A stretch of DNA of 64,000 nt from an uncultured Bacteroidales bacterium (GCA_946403215.1 CAMIZG010000005.1:1-64000), one strand, 5' to 3'. Positions 17,168 through 25,968 are shown, numbered from the stretch's first letter. Notes: generated by a model not told the origin, from the letters alone. Numbers and translations: made by a program.

Positions 17168-19765
17168 ATGGCAGACAATAACCCTTATAGCAACCCCTAT
17201 GGTAATCCGTACGGCAACCCGTACGGTAATCCCTATGGTAACCCTTATGGCAACCCGTACGGCAACCCCTATGGCAGTCAGTTCACGCCCAGCGTGGACG
17301 CCTCTGATGGCGACGGCGACGGTGGCGGTTCGAACATCAATGTGATGGAGTGGGTAGTGCGTTTCCTGCACTACTGGTATCTGTTCGCACTGGGCTTGGC
17401 TATTGCGTTCTCGCTGGCTATGCTCAAGAACAGACGATGGATCCCCTCGTACTACAGCTACGGCACGATCATCATCAAGCAGTCCACCGGGTACGGCGCT
17501 AACCTGATGCAGGGTTTCCGCGTGGATGAGGGCATGAATGATGTCAACAACCAGGTGCTGCGTCTGCGTTCGTACGACCTGATCGGACGCACCGTGGACA
17601 GCCTTCCGTTCCTGAACGTGGAGTACATTACCATGGGACGCTTCAAGACACGCAACCTGTACAGCCTGACGCCGTTCACCGTACAGACCACCGAACTCAG
17701 TGAGCAGGCGTACGACTATCTGTTCCGGCTGGACATGCAGGAGGATGGCGGCTTGGTCATCTCCATCAATGATGACAAGTCCGAAGTGCCGTTCCGCGTT
17801 GAGACGCGTTATGGCGAACTGGTGGAGACACCGTTCTTCTCCGGTTATATACTGCCCACGGCGATGATGGCCAATAAGGGGCGGTTCTTCTTCCGCTTCC
17901 GCTCACGCGCCTCGCTCGTTTCGGAGTTCCAGTCGCGTCTGCAACTGAACTTCCTGCAGCAGAGCTCTACCGTGCTCTGTATAGGCCTTACCAGTGAGAC
18001 CGCTGAGCGCGACTGCGACTTTATCGACAAGCTTTCGGATATTTTCCTCATCCAGAACCTGGAACGCAAGAACGAGCAGGCCGAGAAATCTATCAAGTTC
18101 ATCAACGAGCAGCTGACCGTGCTGCAACAGTCGCTGGAGACCTCCGAGGGCGAGATGACCGCCTTCCGTCAGGAGAACCGCTTTGTGGATGTAGGCTCAT
18201 ACGCCTCGCAGCTGATGAGCGTCATCTCCGGCTATGACCAGATGGTGCTGCAACTCCGGCTGAAGGAGACCTACCTCGATTACTTGGACAACTACCTGCA
18301 TGAATCGATTGAGCAGGGTACGGTGATCGCACCGGCGTCCTTAGGCCTGGACGAGCAGATGCTCATGACCTTGGTAAGCCAACTCAATGAACTGCAGATC
18401 CAGCGCGGCGAACTGACGGAGAAGAACGTGTTCTACGCCAAGTACACCAAGGATATAGAGAACGTCAAACTCACCATTGCCGAGGTAGTCAAATCGATGC
18501 GCAAGTCCCTGGAGATAGAGCGCAACGACCTCAAGGAGCGCTACGCTGAGGTGGAGCGTGATATTAAGCGTCTGCCTGAGAAAGAGCTGCAGATGGTGGC
18601 TATTGAGCGTAACTACCGAATCGACGACAACTACTACACCTTCTTCCTACAGAAGCGTGCCGAGTCAGAGATTCAGAAGGCCTCAAATACGCCCGACAAC
18701 GAAATCCTCGACCGCGCACGCACCACCACCAAGCTGGTCAACGAAAAGGTGAAGAAAAAGACGATGAGCACCTATCTGGCTGTCGGATTTATTCTGCCGC
18801 TGCTGCTCATTATCCTCTCCGAGCTGCTGAACGATAAGGTGCGTTCACCCAAGGAGGTGGAAAAACTATCCAAGTTCCGCCTCATCGGCACGCTCCGCCA
18901 CGCGCGTTCGCAGAACCCCACGCTGGTCAAGACATCCCCGCGCTCCGGTTATGCCGAGATGCTGCGTGCCATGCGAACACGTATCGAGTTCATCGTAGGA
19001 CGTAAGGAAAAACTGCTGATCTGCGTCACTTCGGCTGAGTCAGGCGATGGTAAGACCTTCATGTCCACCAATCTGGCCGCCTTGTATGGCATGACGGGCA
19101 AGAAGACCCTGCTTATCGACCTTGACGTCCGCAAACCGAACATCCACACCAAGCTCGCTATCGATAATGGTCCGGGTATGACCAATTACCTGGTGGATGA
19201 GTGCGATGAGAAGGACCTGATCATCCACAACCCGCAGTTCGACTTCGACTTTATCCGTGCCGGTTCCGTGCCGCCTAACCCGGGTGAGTTGATCCATAGC
19301 GACAAGCTCCATCAGTTCATAGATAAGATGCGCGATCAGTATGATTATATTGTGATGGATACTTCGCCTATTGGTCAGGTGCCTGACGCGTTGTCGCTCG
19401 TGGCGGATACAGATATCACGGTGTTCGTTATCCGCTGCCTGCAGACCTCCAAAACGTTCTGCCGTCAGACCCTCGAGTCGCTCGAGGAAGATTATGCCGG
19501 CAAGATCCACATCGTGCTGTCTGATATACCTACCGAAGGCTTCCACTCCGGCTATGGCTACGGTTATGGCTATGGCTACGGCCGACGCCACTACGGCTAT
19601 GGTTCGTATGGCTACGGCTATGGCTACGGTTATGGCAACCAGAAGTCGTCGAAGGGCAAGCAGAAGAACCGTATGCCGCTCAAGCAACAGTTGTGGCTCA
19701 TGCTCGGTGACCTGATTCATCGTCGCCGCCGCAATGCTTACAACTACTACACCGACGACGAGTAA
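17168..19765 (+). CDS. Wzc-like chain-length/BY-kinase with NPYG N-terminal repeats and Gly-Tyr tail
   Basis: Inner-membrane polysaccharide co-polymerase fused to a bacterial tyrosine kinase, 865 residues. Residues 5-36 are eight tandem four-residue units (one NPYS, seven NPYG). A membrane helix lies near 65-85, a Wzz domain with coiled-coil segments spans about 90-500, and a second helix lies near 535-555. The cytoplasmic kinase has Walker A (SAESGDGKTF, near 622), Walker A' (LLIDLDVRKP, near 649) and Walker B (YIVMDTSP, near 727). The C-terminus has two Gly-Tyr runs (about 794-823), a tyrosine cluster of the kind autophosphorylated in Wzc, followed by a basic tail. The Wzc family drives export through Wza-type channels, and the two Wza-like genes lie directly upstream. 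The N-terminal NPYG array is not part of the usual family plan. Confidence 0.9.
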   Translation: MADNNPYSNPYGNPYGNPYGNPYGNPYGNPYGNPYGSQFTPSVDASDGDGDGGGSNINVMEWVVRFLHYWYLFALGLAIAFSLAMLKNRRWIPSYYSYGTIIIKQSTGYGANLMQGFRVDEGMNDVNNQVLRLRSYDLIGRTVDSLPFLNVEYITMGRFKTRNLYSLTPFTVQTTELSEQAYDYLFRLDMQEDGGLVISINDDKSEVPFRVETRYGELVETPFFSGYILPTAMMANKGRFFFRFRSRASLVSEFQSRLQLNFLQQSSTVLCIGLTSETAERDCDFIDKLSDIFLIQNLERKNEQAEKSIKFINEQLTVLQQSLETSEGEMTAFRQENRFVDVGSYASQLMSVISGYDQMVLQLRLKETYLDYLDNYLHESIEQGTVIAPASLGLDEQMLMTLVSQLNELQIQRGELTEKNVFYAKYTKDIENVKLTIAEVVKSMRKSLEIERNDLKERYAEVERDIKRLPEKELQMVAIERNYRIDDNYYTFFLQKRAESEIQKASNTPDNEILDRARTTTKLVNEKVKKKTMSTYLAVGFILPLLLIILSELLNDKVRSPKEVEKLSKFRLIGTLRHARSQNPTLVKTSPRSGYAEMLRAMRTRIEFIVGRKEKLLICVTSAESGDGKTFMSTNLAALYGMTGKKTLLIDLDVRKPNIHTKLAIDNGPGMTNYLVDECDEKDLIIHNPQFDFDFIRAGSVPPNPGELIHSDKLHQFIDKMRDQYDYIVMDTSPIGQVPDALSLVADTDITVFVIRCLQTSKTFCRQTLESLEEDYAGKIHIVLSDIPTEGFHSGYGYGYGYGYGRRHYGYGSYGYGYGYGYGNQKSSKGKQKNRMPLKQQLWLMLGDLIHRRRRNAYNYYTDDE
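17180..17275 (+). repeat. 12-bp in-frame tandem repeat coding for NPYG units
   Basis: Eight consecutive 12-base units, each coding Asn-Pro-Tyr-Gly except the first (Asn-Pro-Tyr-Ser), at the start of the kinase gene. The units differ mainly at third codon positions (AAC/AAT, CCC/CCG/CCT, TAT/TAC, GGT/GGC), so the repeat is better preserved in protein than in DNA. This points to selection on the peptide. It could still change copy number by slippage. Confidence 0.85.
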
Positions 19766-19767
19766 GA

Positions 19768-19798
19768 TAGTTTAGTGTTTCGTGTTGTTGATAGTTGA
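19768..19798 (+). repeat. Intergenic repeat, copy 2 (before prfA)
   Basis: Starts with the same 13 bases TAGTTTAGTGTTT and ends with the same ATAGTTGA as the spacer at 17104-17155, with a shorter middle. It lies between the kinase gene and prfA. No function is evident. Confidence 0.5.
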
Positions 19799-19804
19799 GA
19801 GTAA

Positions 19805-20905
19805 ATGGATATTTTAGCTAAGATAGAAGGCTTGGAGGGCAAGTTCCACGAGATCAACCTCCTGCTCACCGACCCGGCGGTCATTGCCGACCAGGCGCGC
19901 TACGTGCGTCTGAACCGTGAGTACCACGACCTGGAGCGTGTGCTGTTGTCGGCCGGCAAATACAAGCAGGCCGTGCTGCAACTCGCTTCAGCCAAGGAGG
20001 TGTTCTTCCACGAGTCTGACCCCGAGATGAAGGAGTTGGCGCGTGAGGAGATCGATTCCCTGGAAGCACGACTGCCGGCACTGGAGGAGGATGTCAAACT
20101 TCAGCTCCTGCCGCAGGACCCTGAGGATGGCAAGAATGTGGTGATGGAGATCCGTAGCGGTACAGGAGGCGACGAGGCGGCTCTGTTTGCCGGCGATCTG
20201 TTCCGCATGTACACCAAGTACTTCGAGATAAAGGGATTCAAGTATATCGTTTCATCCTTCAGCGAGGGTGCCGTAGGCGGGTATAAGGAGATAATTTTCA
20301 ACGTAACCGGGCAGAACGTGTATGGCACGCTCAAGTACGAGTCGGGTGTACATCGCGTGCAGCGAGTACCTGCTACCGAGACGCAGGGACGCCTTCACAC
20401 CTCGGCGGCTACCGTTGCCGTACTGCCCGAAGCCGATGAGTTTGAGGTGCATATCAACGAGGGTGAGATCAAGTGGGAGACCTTCCGCTCCGGCGGTGCA
20501 GGCGGACAGAACGTGAACAAGGTCGAGTCAGGCGTGCGCCTGAGGTATATGTGGAAGAACCCCAACACAGGCGAGGTGCAGGAGATACTGATTGAGTGTA
20601 CCGAGACGCGCGACCAGCCGAAGAATAAGGAACGCGCACTCGCACGTCTGCGCACGCAGATCTATGACAAGGAGCACCAGAAGTACATTGATGATATCGC
20701 TTCGCGCCGCAAGACCATGGTCTCCACCGGTGACCGTAGTGCCAAGATCCGCACATACAACTACCCCCAGGGACGCATCACCGACCATCGCATCGGCTAC
20801 ACCGTATATAACCTCGCCGCCTTCATGGATGGCGATATACAGGGCGTGATTGATGCATTGACGGTAGCCGAGAACGCCGAACGGCTCAAGGAAGCAAACC
20901 TCTAA
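19805..20905 (+). CDS. prfA: Peptide chain release factor 1
   Basis: Recognises UAA and UAG stop codons on the ribosome and triggers release of the finished protein. The 366 residues match the family length of about 360. The PAT tripeptide typical of RF1 codon recognition is at residues 189-191, and the catalytic GGQ loop is at 233-235 within SGGAGGQNVNKVESGVRL. RF2 would have SPF at the first site. The C-terminal part is collinear with RF1. This is a conserved housekeeping gene, so it marks the end of the left polysaccharide group. It begins 39 bp after the kinase gene. Confidence 0.97.
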   Translation: MDILAKIEGLEGKFHEINLLLTDPAVIADQARYVRLNREYHDLERVLLSAGKYKQAVLQLASAKEVFFHESDPEMKELAREEIDSLEARLPALEEDVKLQLLPQDPEDGKNVVMEIRSGTGGDEAALFAGDLFRMYTKYFEIKGFKYIVSSFSEGAVGGYKEIIFNVTGQNVYGTLKYESGVHRVQRVPATETQGRLHTSAATVAVLPEADEFEVHINEGEIKWETFRSGGAGGQNVNKVESGVRLRYMWKNPNTGEVQEILIECTETRDQPKNKERALARLRTQIYDKEHQKYIDDIASRRKTMVSTGDRSAKIRTYNYPQGRITDHRIGYTVYNLAAFMDGDIQGVIDALTVAENAERLKEANL

Positions 20906-20933
20906 TCAAGCTTTCGGCTATCGATTGTTGACT

Positions 20934-21680
20934 ATGTACCTCTTCTACGCAATAGATATCCCATCCTCCGTTGCCGTCTGGCAGACGATTGTACTGGATG
21001 AGGATCAGAGCGCGCACGCTGTGCGCGTGTTGCGTTATACGGCGGGGGACACCATATATATTGCTGACGGACGCGGTAACTTATTTACGGCGCTCATCAC
21101 CAACCCGCACCCCAAGCATTGCGAGGTGGAGATCAGCAGCATTGAACAGCAGCCCAGGCACCACCGCGGCAATGTGCGTATAGCCGTAGCCCCGACCAAG
21201 AACATTGAACGCATGGAGTGGCTCGCCGAGAAATGTACGGAGATAGGTGTGGACAGAATAACCCCCCTTTTGTGCCACTACTCCGAGCGCAAACAGATCC
21301 GTACCGACCGACTGCAGAAGATCATCCTCTCTGCCGCCAAGCAGAGCCTTTCGGCGTATCTGCCTGAGCTGGATGAACTGACCCCTGTCAAGGATTGCAT
21401 CTTGTCAGCCACTGAACAGTACCGTTTTATCGCGCACTCCTCGCCCTGGACGGACAAACGCGACCTGCGCACCGAACTCAGGCAGATAACCGATGGCCAA
21501 GAGCCAATGGCTGATGGCAGACATACATTTTGTGTGCTGATTGGTCCCGAGGGCGGCTTTAGCGATGAGGAGGTGCGCCTGGCTATGGAGCATGGCTTTA
21601 TCCCCGTCAGCCTGGGCGATGCGCGCCTAAGGACAGAAACAGCCGCTATCGTGGCATGTACAATGATTAACTATGTTTGA
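20934..21680 (+). CDS. rsmE: 16S rRNA (uracil(1498)-N(3))-methyltransferase
   Basis: SPOUT-class methyltransferase that methylates N3 of U1498 in the decoding region of 16S rRNA. The N-terminal PUA-like part contains the typical HAVRVLRYTAGD segment. The C-terminal knot has APTKNIERMEWLAEKCTEIG, IGPEGGFSDEEV and LGDARLRTETAA, all characteristic of RsmE. The product is 248 residues from the ATG at 20934; a TTG three codons upstream is less likely. The gene overlaps the start of the next one by eight bases, so the two are probably translated from one message. Confidence 0.95.
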   Translation: MYLFYAIDIPSSVAVWQTIVLDEDQSAHAVRVLRYTAGDTIYIADGRGNLFTALITNPHPKHCEVEISSIEQQPRHHRGNVRIAVAPTKNIERMEWLAEKCTEIGVDRITPLLCHYSERKQIRTDRLQKIILSAAKQSLSAYLPELDELTPVKDCILSATEQYRFIAHSSPWTDKRDLRTELRQITDGQEPMADGRHTFCVLIGPEGGFSDEEVRLAMEHGFIPVSLGDARLRTETAAIVACTMINYV

Positions 21681-22320
21681 TTGGTTGATATCGACAGACA
21701 AACAGTGGCTGCTGGCCATCAACGGGGCGCATGCGCCTTGGGCTGATGCACTGATGTGGCAGATCAGTCAGGCCGTAACATGGTTGCCACTCTACCTGTT
21801 TCTCATCATCTGCCTGTTTGTCAAGTTCCGCGGTCAATGGTTGCCACTGACAGTGGCCTTGCTGATGATCGCCATCGCCGTTGGCGGAGCCGACCTGATC
21901 TGCGCCCAGCTGATCAAGCCCATGGTGGCGCGTCCACGCCCCACCCATGATGCCGTGATAGGGGCGCTCGTGCAGGTAGTGAACGGATACCGCGGCGGGG
22001 CCTACGGATTCTGCAGCAACCATGCGGCTAACACCATGGCGTGCGCCGTGCTTTGCTCGGCCATCTTCACGTATGGCAAGCCTCGGCAGGCACACCTGTA
22101 TATCACCCTGCCGTTGATCGTGTGGGTGATGCTTAATTGTTATAGTCGCATGTATCTGGGGGTGCACTATCCGTTGGATATACTGGCCGGAATAGTGGTG
22201 GGAGGAGTTATGGCCTGGGTGGCGTGGCGCCTTGGTCGAGGCTATCTTTTTCCGCGCGATGCCCGCGAGCCCCTTGCTGATGAGGCAGAGCCTGCAATCG
22301 CTCGAACTGTTGGGGACTGA
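21673..22320 (+). CDS. PAP2-family membrane phosphatase
   Basis: Integral membrane acid phosphatase, 215 residues. The three PAP2 motifs are present: K82-x6-R89-P90, the central S116-N117-H118 (in place of the usual SGH), and S158-R159-x5-H165-x3-D169. Proteins of this type remove phosphates from undecaprenyl diphosphate, lipid A or phosphatidylglycerophosphate; the sequence alone does not decide which. Several hydrophobic helices surround the motifs. The last 113 bases of the gene overlap the 3' end of the convergent gene on the other strand, and the tail after the last helix (from about residue 192) is polar and unconserved-looking. Confidence 0.85.
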   Translation: MFDWLISTDKQWLLAINGAHAPWADALMWQISQAVTWLPLYLFLIICLFVKFRGQWLPLTVALLMIAIAVGGADLICAQLIKPMVARPRPTHDAVIGALVQVVNGYRGGAYGFCSNHAANTMACAVLCSAIFTYGKPRQAHLYITLPLIVWVMLNCYSRMYLGVHYPLDILAGIVVGGVMAWVAWRLGRGYLFPRDAREPLADEAEPAIARTVGD

Positions 22321-22600
22321 GTATGCCCTTCAGCTCAACGAGCAAGCGGTTCATGCGCTCCACGATTTCCGCACGGCTGCTGTTCTCATTACGCGAACGA
22401 GCGTAGCGCAGATGGATGCGGTAGATGGTGTCACGAAGCAGTGAGTCGTGAATATCCAACTCCCGGGCAAGCATCTCCGTATGCTTCATGGCGCGCTCCT
22501 CAGCGGTACGCTGGGGTACACGAACATCCTCTTGCGAGTATGCCACGCCGGCTGCAAGAGCGAACAGAAGAATAATATGCGTACGCAATAGGTGAAACAT
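22208..22600 (-). CDS. Small secreted Spy/LTXXQ-like protein
   Basis: A 130-residue product with a clear signal peptide (MFHLLRTHIILLFALAAGVAYSQ). The open frame extends 13 codons further upstream, but the ATG at 22600 gives the signal peptide. The mature part is charged and helical, with TEMLARELDIHDSLLRDTIY and ILSPQQFERLQAL. This resembles the small periplasmic Spy/CpxP (LTXXQ)-like proteins of Bacteroidetes, which bind unfolded proteins or metals in known cases. It overlaps the PAP2 gene tail to tail by 113 bases and is divergent from the permease gene (37 bp apart). Function is inferred from a weak family resemblance. Confidence 0.65.
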   Translation of the reverse strand: MFHLLRTHIILLFALAAGVAYSQEDVRVPQRTAEERAMKHTEMLARELDIHDSLLRDTIYRIHLRYARSRNENSSRAEIVERMNRLLVELKGILSPQQFERLQALPHQQGARGHRAEKDSLDQGATPPRP

Positions 22601-22637
22601 AACACGTTTACGACTGATTGGTAACAAAAATCGTGCC

Positions 22638-23864
22638 ATGAATACTGAACTGCAAATAGCCCGACGTCTGTACTACTCGTCGGCTGCCCACCGGACAGCT
22701 CGTCCTGCTGTGCGCGTGGCACTGGCGGGCATCACCATAGGCGTTACCGTCATGCTTGTAACCGTGTGTGTGGTCATCGGATTCAAGCAGACCATAACGG
22801 ATAAGGTGGCGGGCTTCGGGGCGCACATTCAGATCACCAGTTTCGACAACAACAACACGTACGAGTACCAACCTATCTTTGCGCCGGACTCCCTGCTGCA
22901 AATGCTGGCTGCTATGCCCCATGTGCGCTCGGTCAATACCTTTGCCACCAAACCTGGCATGCTCAAGACGCCCGACAACTTCCAAGGCATCGTGCTCAAA
23001 GGCCTGCCGATGGACAACGGGTGGGAGTTCTTCCGCAGCAACCTGGTGGCCGGCAGTTTGCCTGCCGGGCCGAACGATATTCTCCTCTCCGAGGATAATT
23101 CGCGGCTGCTGGGTCTCTCGGTCGGCGAATCGGTGCTGTGCTACTTTGTGGGCGATGCGCTTCGAGTAAGGCGCTTCACCGTCAGCGGGATCTATTGTTC
23201 ATCGTTTGCGGACTACGACAAGCTGTTCGTGCTCTGCCCGCTGCCTGCGGTCAGCCAACTCAACGGCTGGCGACCCACGCAGGTGTCGGGCATCGAGATG
23301 CGACTAACCGACCTCAGGTATCTGGACGAGGTGTACGATCAGGTGTATTTCAGCGTGGCTAACCGATTGGACGAGGAGGGGAGTGCTTATTACCCGCAGA
23401 GCGTGATGCAGATGCATCCCGCCGTGTTCTATTGGCTTGATCTGTTGGATATGAATGTGTGGGTGATCATCATCCTTATGTTGGCTGTGTCGGGATTCAA
23501 TATAGTGTCAGGACTGATCATCCTTATCCTGGATGCGATCCCTCTTATCGGCATACTGAAGGCCTTGGGTGCCAACAACCGCTTCATCCGCCGCATCTTT
23601 ATCCACGAGGCTGCTATCCTCATCGGCAAGGGGATGCTCATGGGCAACCTGCTTGGTCTGGCGCTTGCGGCGGTGCAGTATTTCGCCCGTCTGATCCCCC
23701 TCGAGGCCTCCACCTACTACGTGAGCTACGTGCCTATAGCCTTCCCATGGGTAGGGGTGGTGCTGCTCAACATGCTTATCTTAGGCGTCAGCCTGCTCAC
23801 CCTGCTTGCGCCCACCTCACTGGCCACACGCATCTCCCCTGCGCGAGTCATGCACTTTGAGTAA
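22638..23864 (+). CDS. LolC/LolE-type ABC transporter permease
   Basis: 408-residue membrane protein of the FtsX/MacB permease class. It has one helix near residues 28-50, a large extracytoplasmic domain (about 50-270) and three C-terminal helices (about 275-400), the plan of LolC and LolE, which release lipoproteins from the inner membrane for transport to the outer membrane. The N-terminus MNTELQIARRLYYS is typical of Bacteroidetes members. The segment LILDAIPLIGILKALGANNRFIRRIF matches the conserved FtsX core, and ISPARVMHFE at the end is the usual family terminus. No ATPase gene is next to it; LolD homologues are often elsewhere in this phylum. Confidence 0.85.
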   Translation: MNTELQIARRLYYSSAAHRTARPAVRVALAGITIGVTVMLVTVCVVIGFKQTITDKVAGFGAHIQITSFDNNNTYEYQPIFAPDSLLQMLAAMPHVRSVNTFATKPGMLKTPDNFQGIVLKGLPMDNGWEFFRSNLVAGSLPAGPNDILLSEDNSRLLGLSVGESVLCYFVGDALRVRRFTVSGIYCSSFADYDKLFVLCPLPAVSQLNGWRPTQVSGIEMRLTDLRYLDEVYDQVYFSVANRLDEEGSAYYPQSVMQMHPAVFYWLDLLDMNVWVIIILMLAVSGFNIVSGLIILILDAIPLIGILKALGANNRFIRRIFIHEAAILIGKGMLMGNLLGLALAAVQYFARLIPLEASTYYVSYVPIAFPWVGVVLLNMLILGVSLLTLLAPTSLATRISPARVMHFE

Positions 23865-23898
23865 CCCGGTCAATTCCATTGCCTTACGAAGTGTATTT

Positions 23899-24681
23899 TT
23901 ACCCCAACACCACATCGAGTACCATCATCAGCACAAAGCCGATGGCAAAACCGATGGTGGAGAGGTTGGAGTGTTGGCCTTGTGAGGCTTCGGGAATCAA
24001 TTCTTCTACTACTACGTACAGCATTGCGCCTGCGGCGAACGCCAGCAGGTAGGGCAGAATAGGTGTCAGCATCGCTGCCATCAGCAGCACCAGCAGTCCG
24101 CCAACGGGCTCGACCACGCCGCTCAGACTGCCGATAAGGAAGGACCGCCAACGGCTGTTGCCTTCTGCCCGCATGGGCATCGAGATGATAGCGCCTTCGG
24201 GAATGTTCTGGATGGCGATGCCGAGTGATACGGCAATGACAGCACTCATCGTCAGGCCGGCTGTGCCTTGCGTAGCGCCGGCAAGTATAACACCTACCGC
24301 CATCCCTTCGGGCAGGTTGTGGATGGTGACCGCCAAGGCGAGCATCGCCGTGCGCGAGAGACGGCTGCGTGGACCTTCAGGACTGTCGGCACCAAGGTGC
24401 AAGTGCGGCGTCAGTTCGTCGATGCCTAACAGGAAAAGGATACCCGCCAGAAAGCCTACCGCAGCCGGTATCACTGCCCATGCACCTTTGTCCGCTTCGG
24501 CTTCGATAGCAGGAATGAGTAGCGACCATACACTGGCCGCTACCATCACTCCTGATGCAAACCCCAGCAAGGCTTTTTGCAGACGGTTAGGCATCTCGTG
24601 CTTCATCACAAACACGAATGCTGCGCCGAGCATAGTGCCCAGCAGCGGAATCAACAAACCGATAAGAATAGTGGTGGTCAT
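23899..24681 (-). CDS. ZIP-family metal transporter (GufA-like)
   Basis: 260-residue membrane protein with about eight helices that probably imports zinc or another divalent metal. The two signature motifs are HNLPEG and QNIPEG. The Gln in the second motif is the form found in the GufA branch (such as the Bordetella bronchiseptica ZIP) rather than ZupT, which has His. The end has EELIPEASQGQHSN, typical of the branch. The gene starts 5 bp after the chimeric radical SAM/glycosyltransferase pseudogene and so is probably on the same transcript. It faces the LolC/E-type permease gene tail to tail with 34 bp between them. Confidence 0.88.
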   Translation of the reverse strand: MTTTILIGLLIPLLGTMLGAAFVFVMKHEMPNRLQKALLGFASGVMVAASVWSLLIPAIEAEADKGAWAVIPAAVGFLAGILFLLGIDELTPHLHLGADSPEGPRSRLSRTAMLALAVTIHNLPEGMAVGVILAGATQGTAGLTMSAVIAVSLGIAIQNIPEGAIISMPMRAEGNSRWRSFLIGSLSGVVEPVGGLLVLLMAAMLTPILPYLLAFAAGAMLYVVVEELIPEASQGQHSNLSTIGFAIGFVLMMVLDVVLG

Positions 24682-24686
24682 GATGA

Positions 24687-25668
24687 TTATTTATTATTTT
24701 TCTCGTCTATCGCTTCGCGGAACATGGCTTCGCACTGACGAACAGACTCGTCAATATTATACTGTTTGGCATGCTCAGCATATTCATGCTCCATGCGTGT
24801 TTTCTCCTCGAGATGGTCGAGCCACCAGTCGATAGCACGCGCCAGGTCCTTCGGCCAACCGGGCACGAAGAGCGACCGTCCGTCCAAGGCAAACTGCGGC
24901 GTAGCACTCACTTCGCTATTCGCGATGACGGGCACCAGACCGGTTGCAAATGCCTCGATACAGCTGATCGCCTCGCTCTCCATATCCGAGGCATGGACAT
25001 ACAAGTCCGCCTGCGCCAGAAGATGAATGAGTTCGGGCTTCGAGAGGAAGACAAACTGCGGCGGGTTCGGCAGTTTCTTGCCCAACTTGACATATTCGCG
25101 ATACTTCGGTCCTTTGCCGCGTCGCTCGTCGGTCGAGTGCTCCATGCCCTCGATGCTGATGACCGGAAACATGTGCAGGTTCTTTTTGAGGAACGCGATA
25201 TAAGACGGCCCGATCAGCGTGCCGTTAGTGAAGATGGGAAAAATCATATCCTCCACCTCTGCTACGCGTTCCAGAATATCCTTGCGCATCATCGGTTCGC
25301 CACCGGCCAGCAGTGCGAAGTTGATGCCGAGCGAAGCAGCCTCTTCGAAGATGGCTTTCCACTGGTCGGGCGAAAGTGTCGGTTTCTGCTCTTCCTTGCT
25401 GTCGGCGGCAATACCGTTGGCACGCGCGTAACAGCCTTTGCAATGCAGGTTGCAGGTTGTGGATATAGAGCAGATAAGAAACGGAGGGACATCCACTCCG
25501 TTCCTCTCACGCACTTTCTAACGACGTTTCTCCGATTTGAGGAACGTCTGCTGCAACCGCCAGACAGCTTTCGCCTCCAGCGGGTTGCTCAGCACATTGC
25601 GATACGCTTTTCGTCATGATACGACGAATCGCATCGCTCATATATCCTTGTATGTTGATTTCAGACAT
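24687..25668 (-). pseudogene. Broken radical SAM gene fused to the 3' half of a GT4 glycosyltransferase gene
   Basis: A composite, decayed gene. The original start is probably the ATG at 25668 (protein MSEINIQGYMSDAIRRIMTK). The frame then shifts at an AAAA run near 25608-25611; with one A fewer it continues as AYRNVLSNPLEAKAVW. An in-frame TAG follows at 25518-25520. The open part downstream (from a GTG at 25514) has a radical SAM core with CNLHCKGC (the CxxxCxxC cluster) and LLAGGEP. At residues 133-136 (GKGP, bases about 25107-25118) it changes into the C-terminal half of a GT4 glycosyltransferase: PELIHLLAQADLYVHASDMESE and EAFATGLVPVIANS. The radical SAM C-terminus and the GT N-terminal domain are missing. 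No working enzyme of either type is likely. Confidence 0.8.
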
Positions 25669-25671
25669 ACA

Positions 25672-25848
25672 TTAGGCCGGTTGCCATTTGCAGCGGACGG
25701 GCGAAACGATAGCGCCTTCCTTCTTCAGGTCGGCAAATGCTTTGTCCACCACCTTGCGGTCCAGGCCGGTCATCTCGGCAATCTTACCTGCGTTAACGGG
25801 TGCGCCTGCTTCGCGCATCGCGTTCAGTACTTGATCTTTTGCTTCCAT
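25672..25848 (-). CDS. Small winged-helix protein, 58 residues
   Basis: Begins at the ATG at 25848 with MEAKDQVLNAMREAGAPVNA and contains IAEMTGLDRKVVDKAFADLKKEG, a helix-turn-helix followed by a wing-like end (AIVSPVRCKWQPA). This looks like a minimal MarR/ArsR-type DNA-binding fold. I recall similar short proteins next to radical SAM genes in Bacteroides. Its stop is only three bases from the ATG of the radical SAM pseudogene, so it was probably the first gene of that operon. It looks intact although its partner is broken. Confidence 0.7.
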   Translation of the reverse strand: MEAKDQVLNAMREAGAPVNAGKIAEMTGLDRKVVDKAFADLKKEGAIVSPVRCKWQPA

Positions 25849-25968
25849 GATAATTGGTTTTTGAGGGGTACTTTTATGAAATTCGCGTTTTTTGGGGGAG
25901 AGCGCAGCTCACTATGTGGCACTCTGCAAGCGCGTGGCCCGTAGTCGTACCAGTATTGAAGCAAGCGT

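Noticed and set aside
17108..17371. Minus-strand open frame over the NPYG repeat
   Set aside because: It is a low-complexity shadow of the 12-bp repeat (Val, Ile, Arg and Thr only) with no start context.
24771..25619. Plus-strand open frame of 282 codons across the chimeric pseudogene
   Set aside because: It is antisense to recognisable radical SAM and glycosyltransferase sequence and has no family features of its own.
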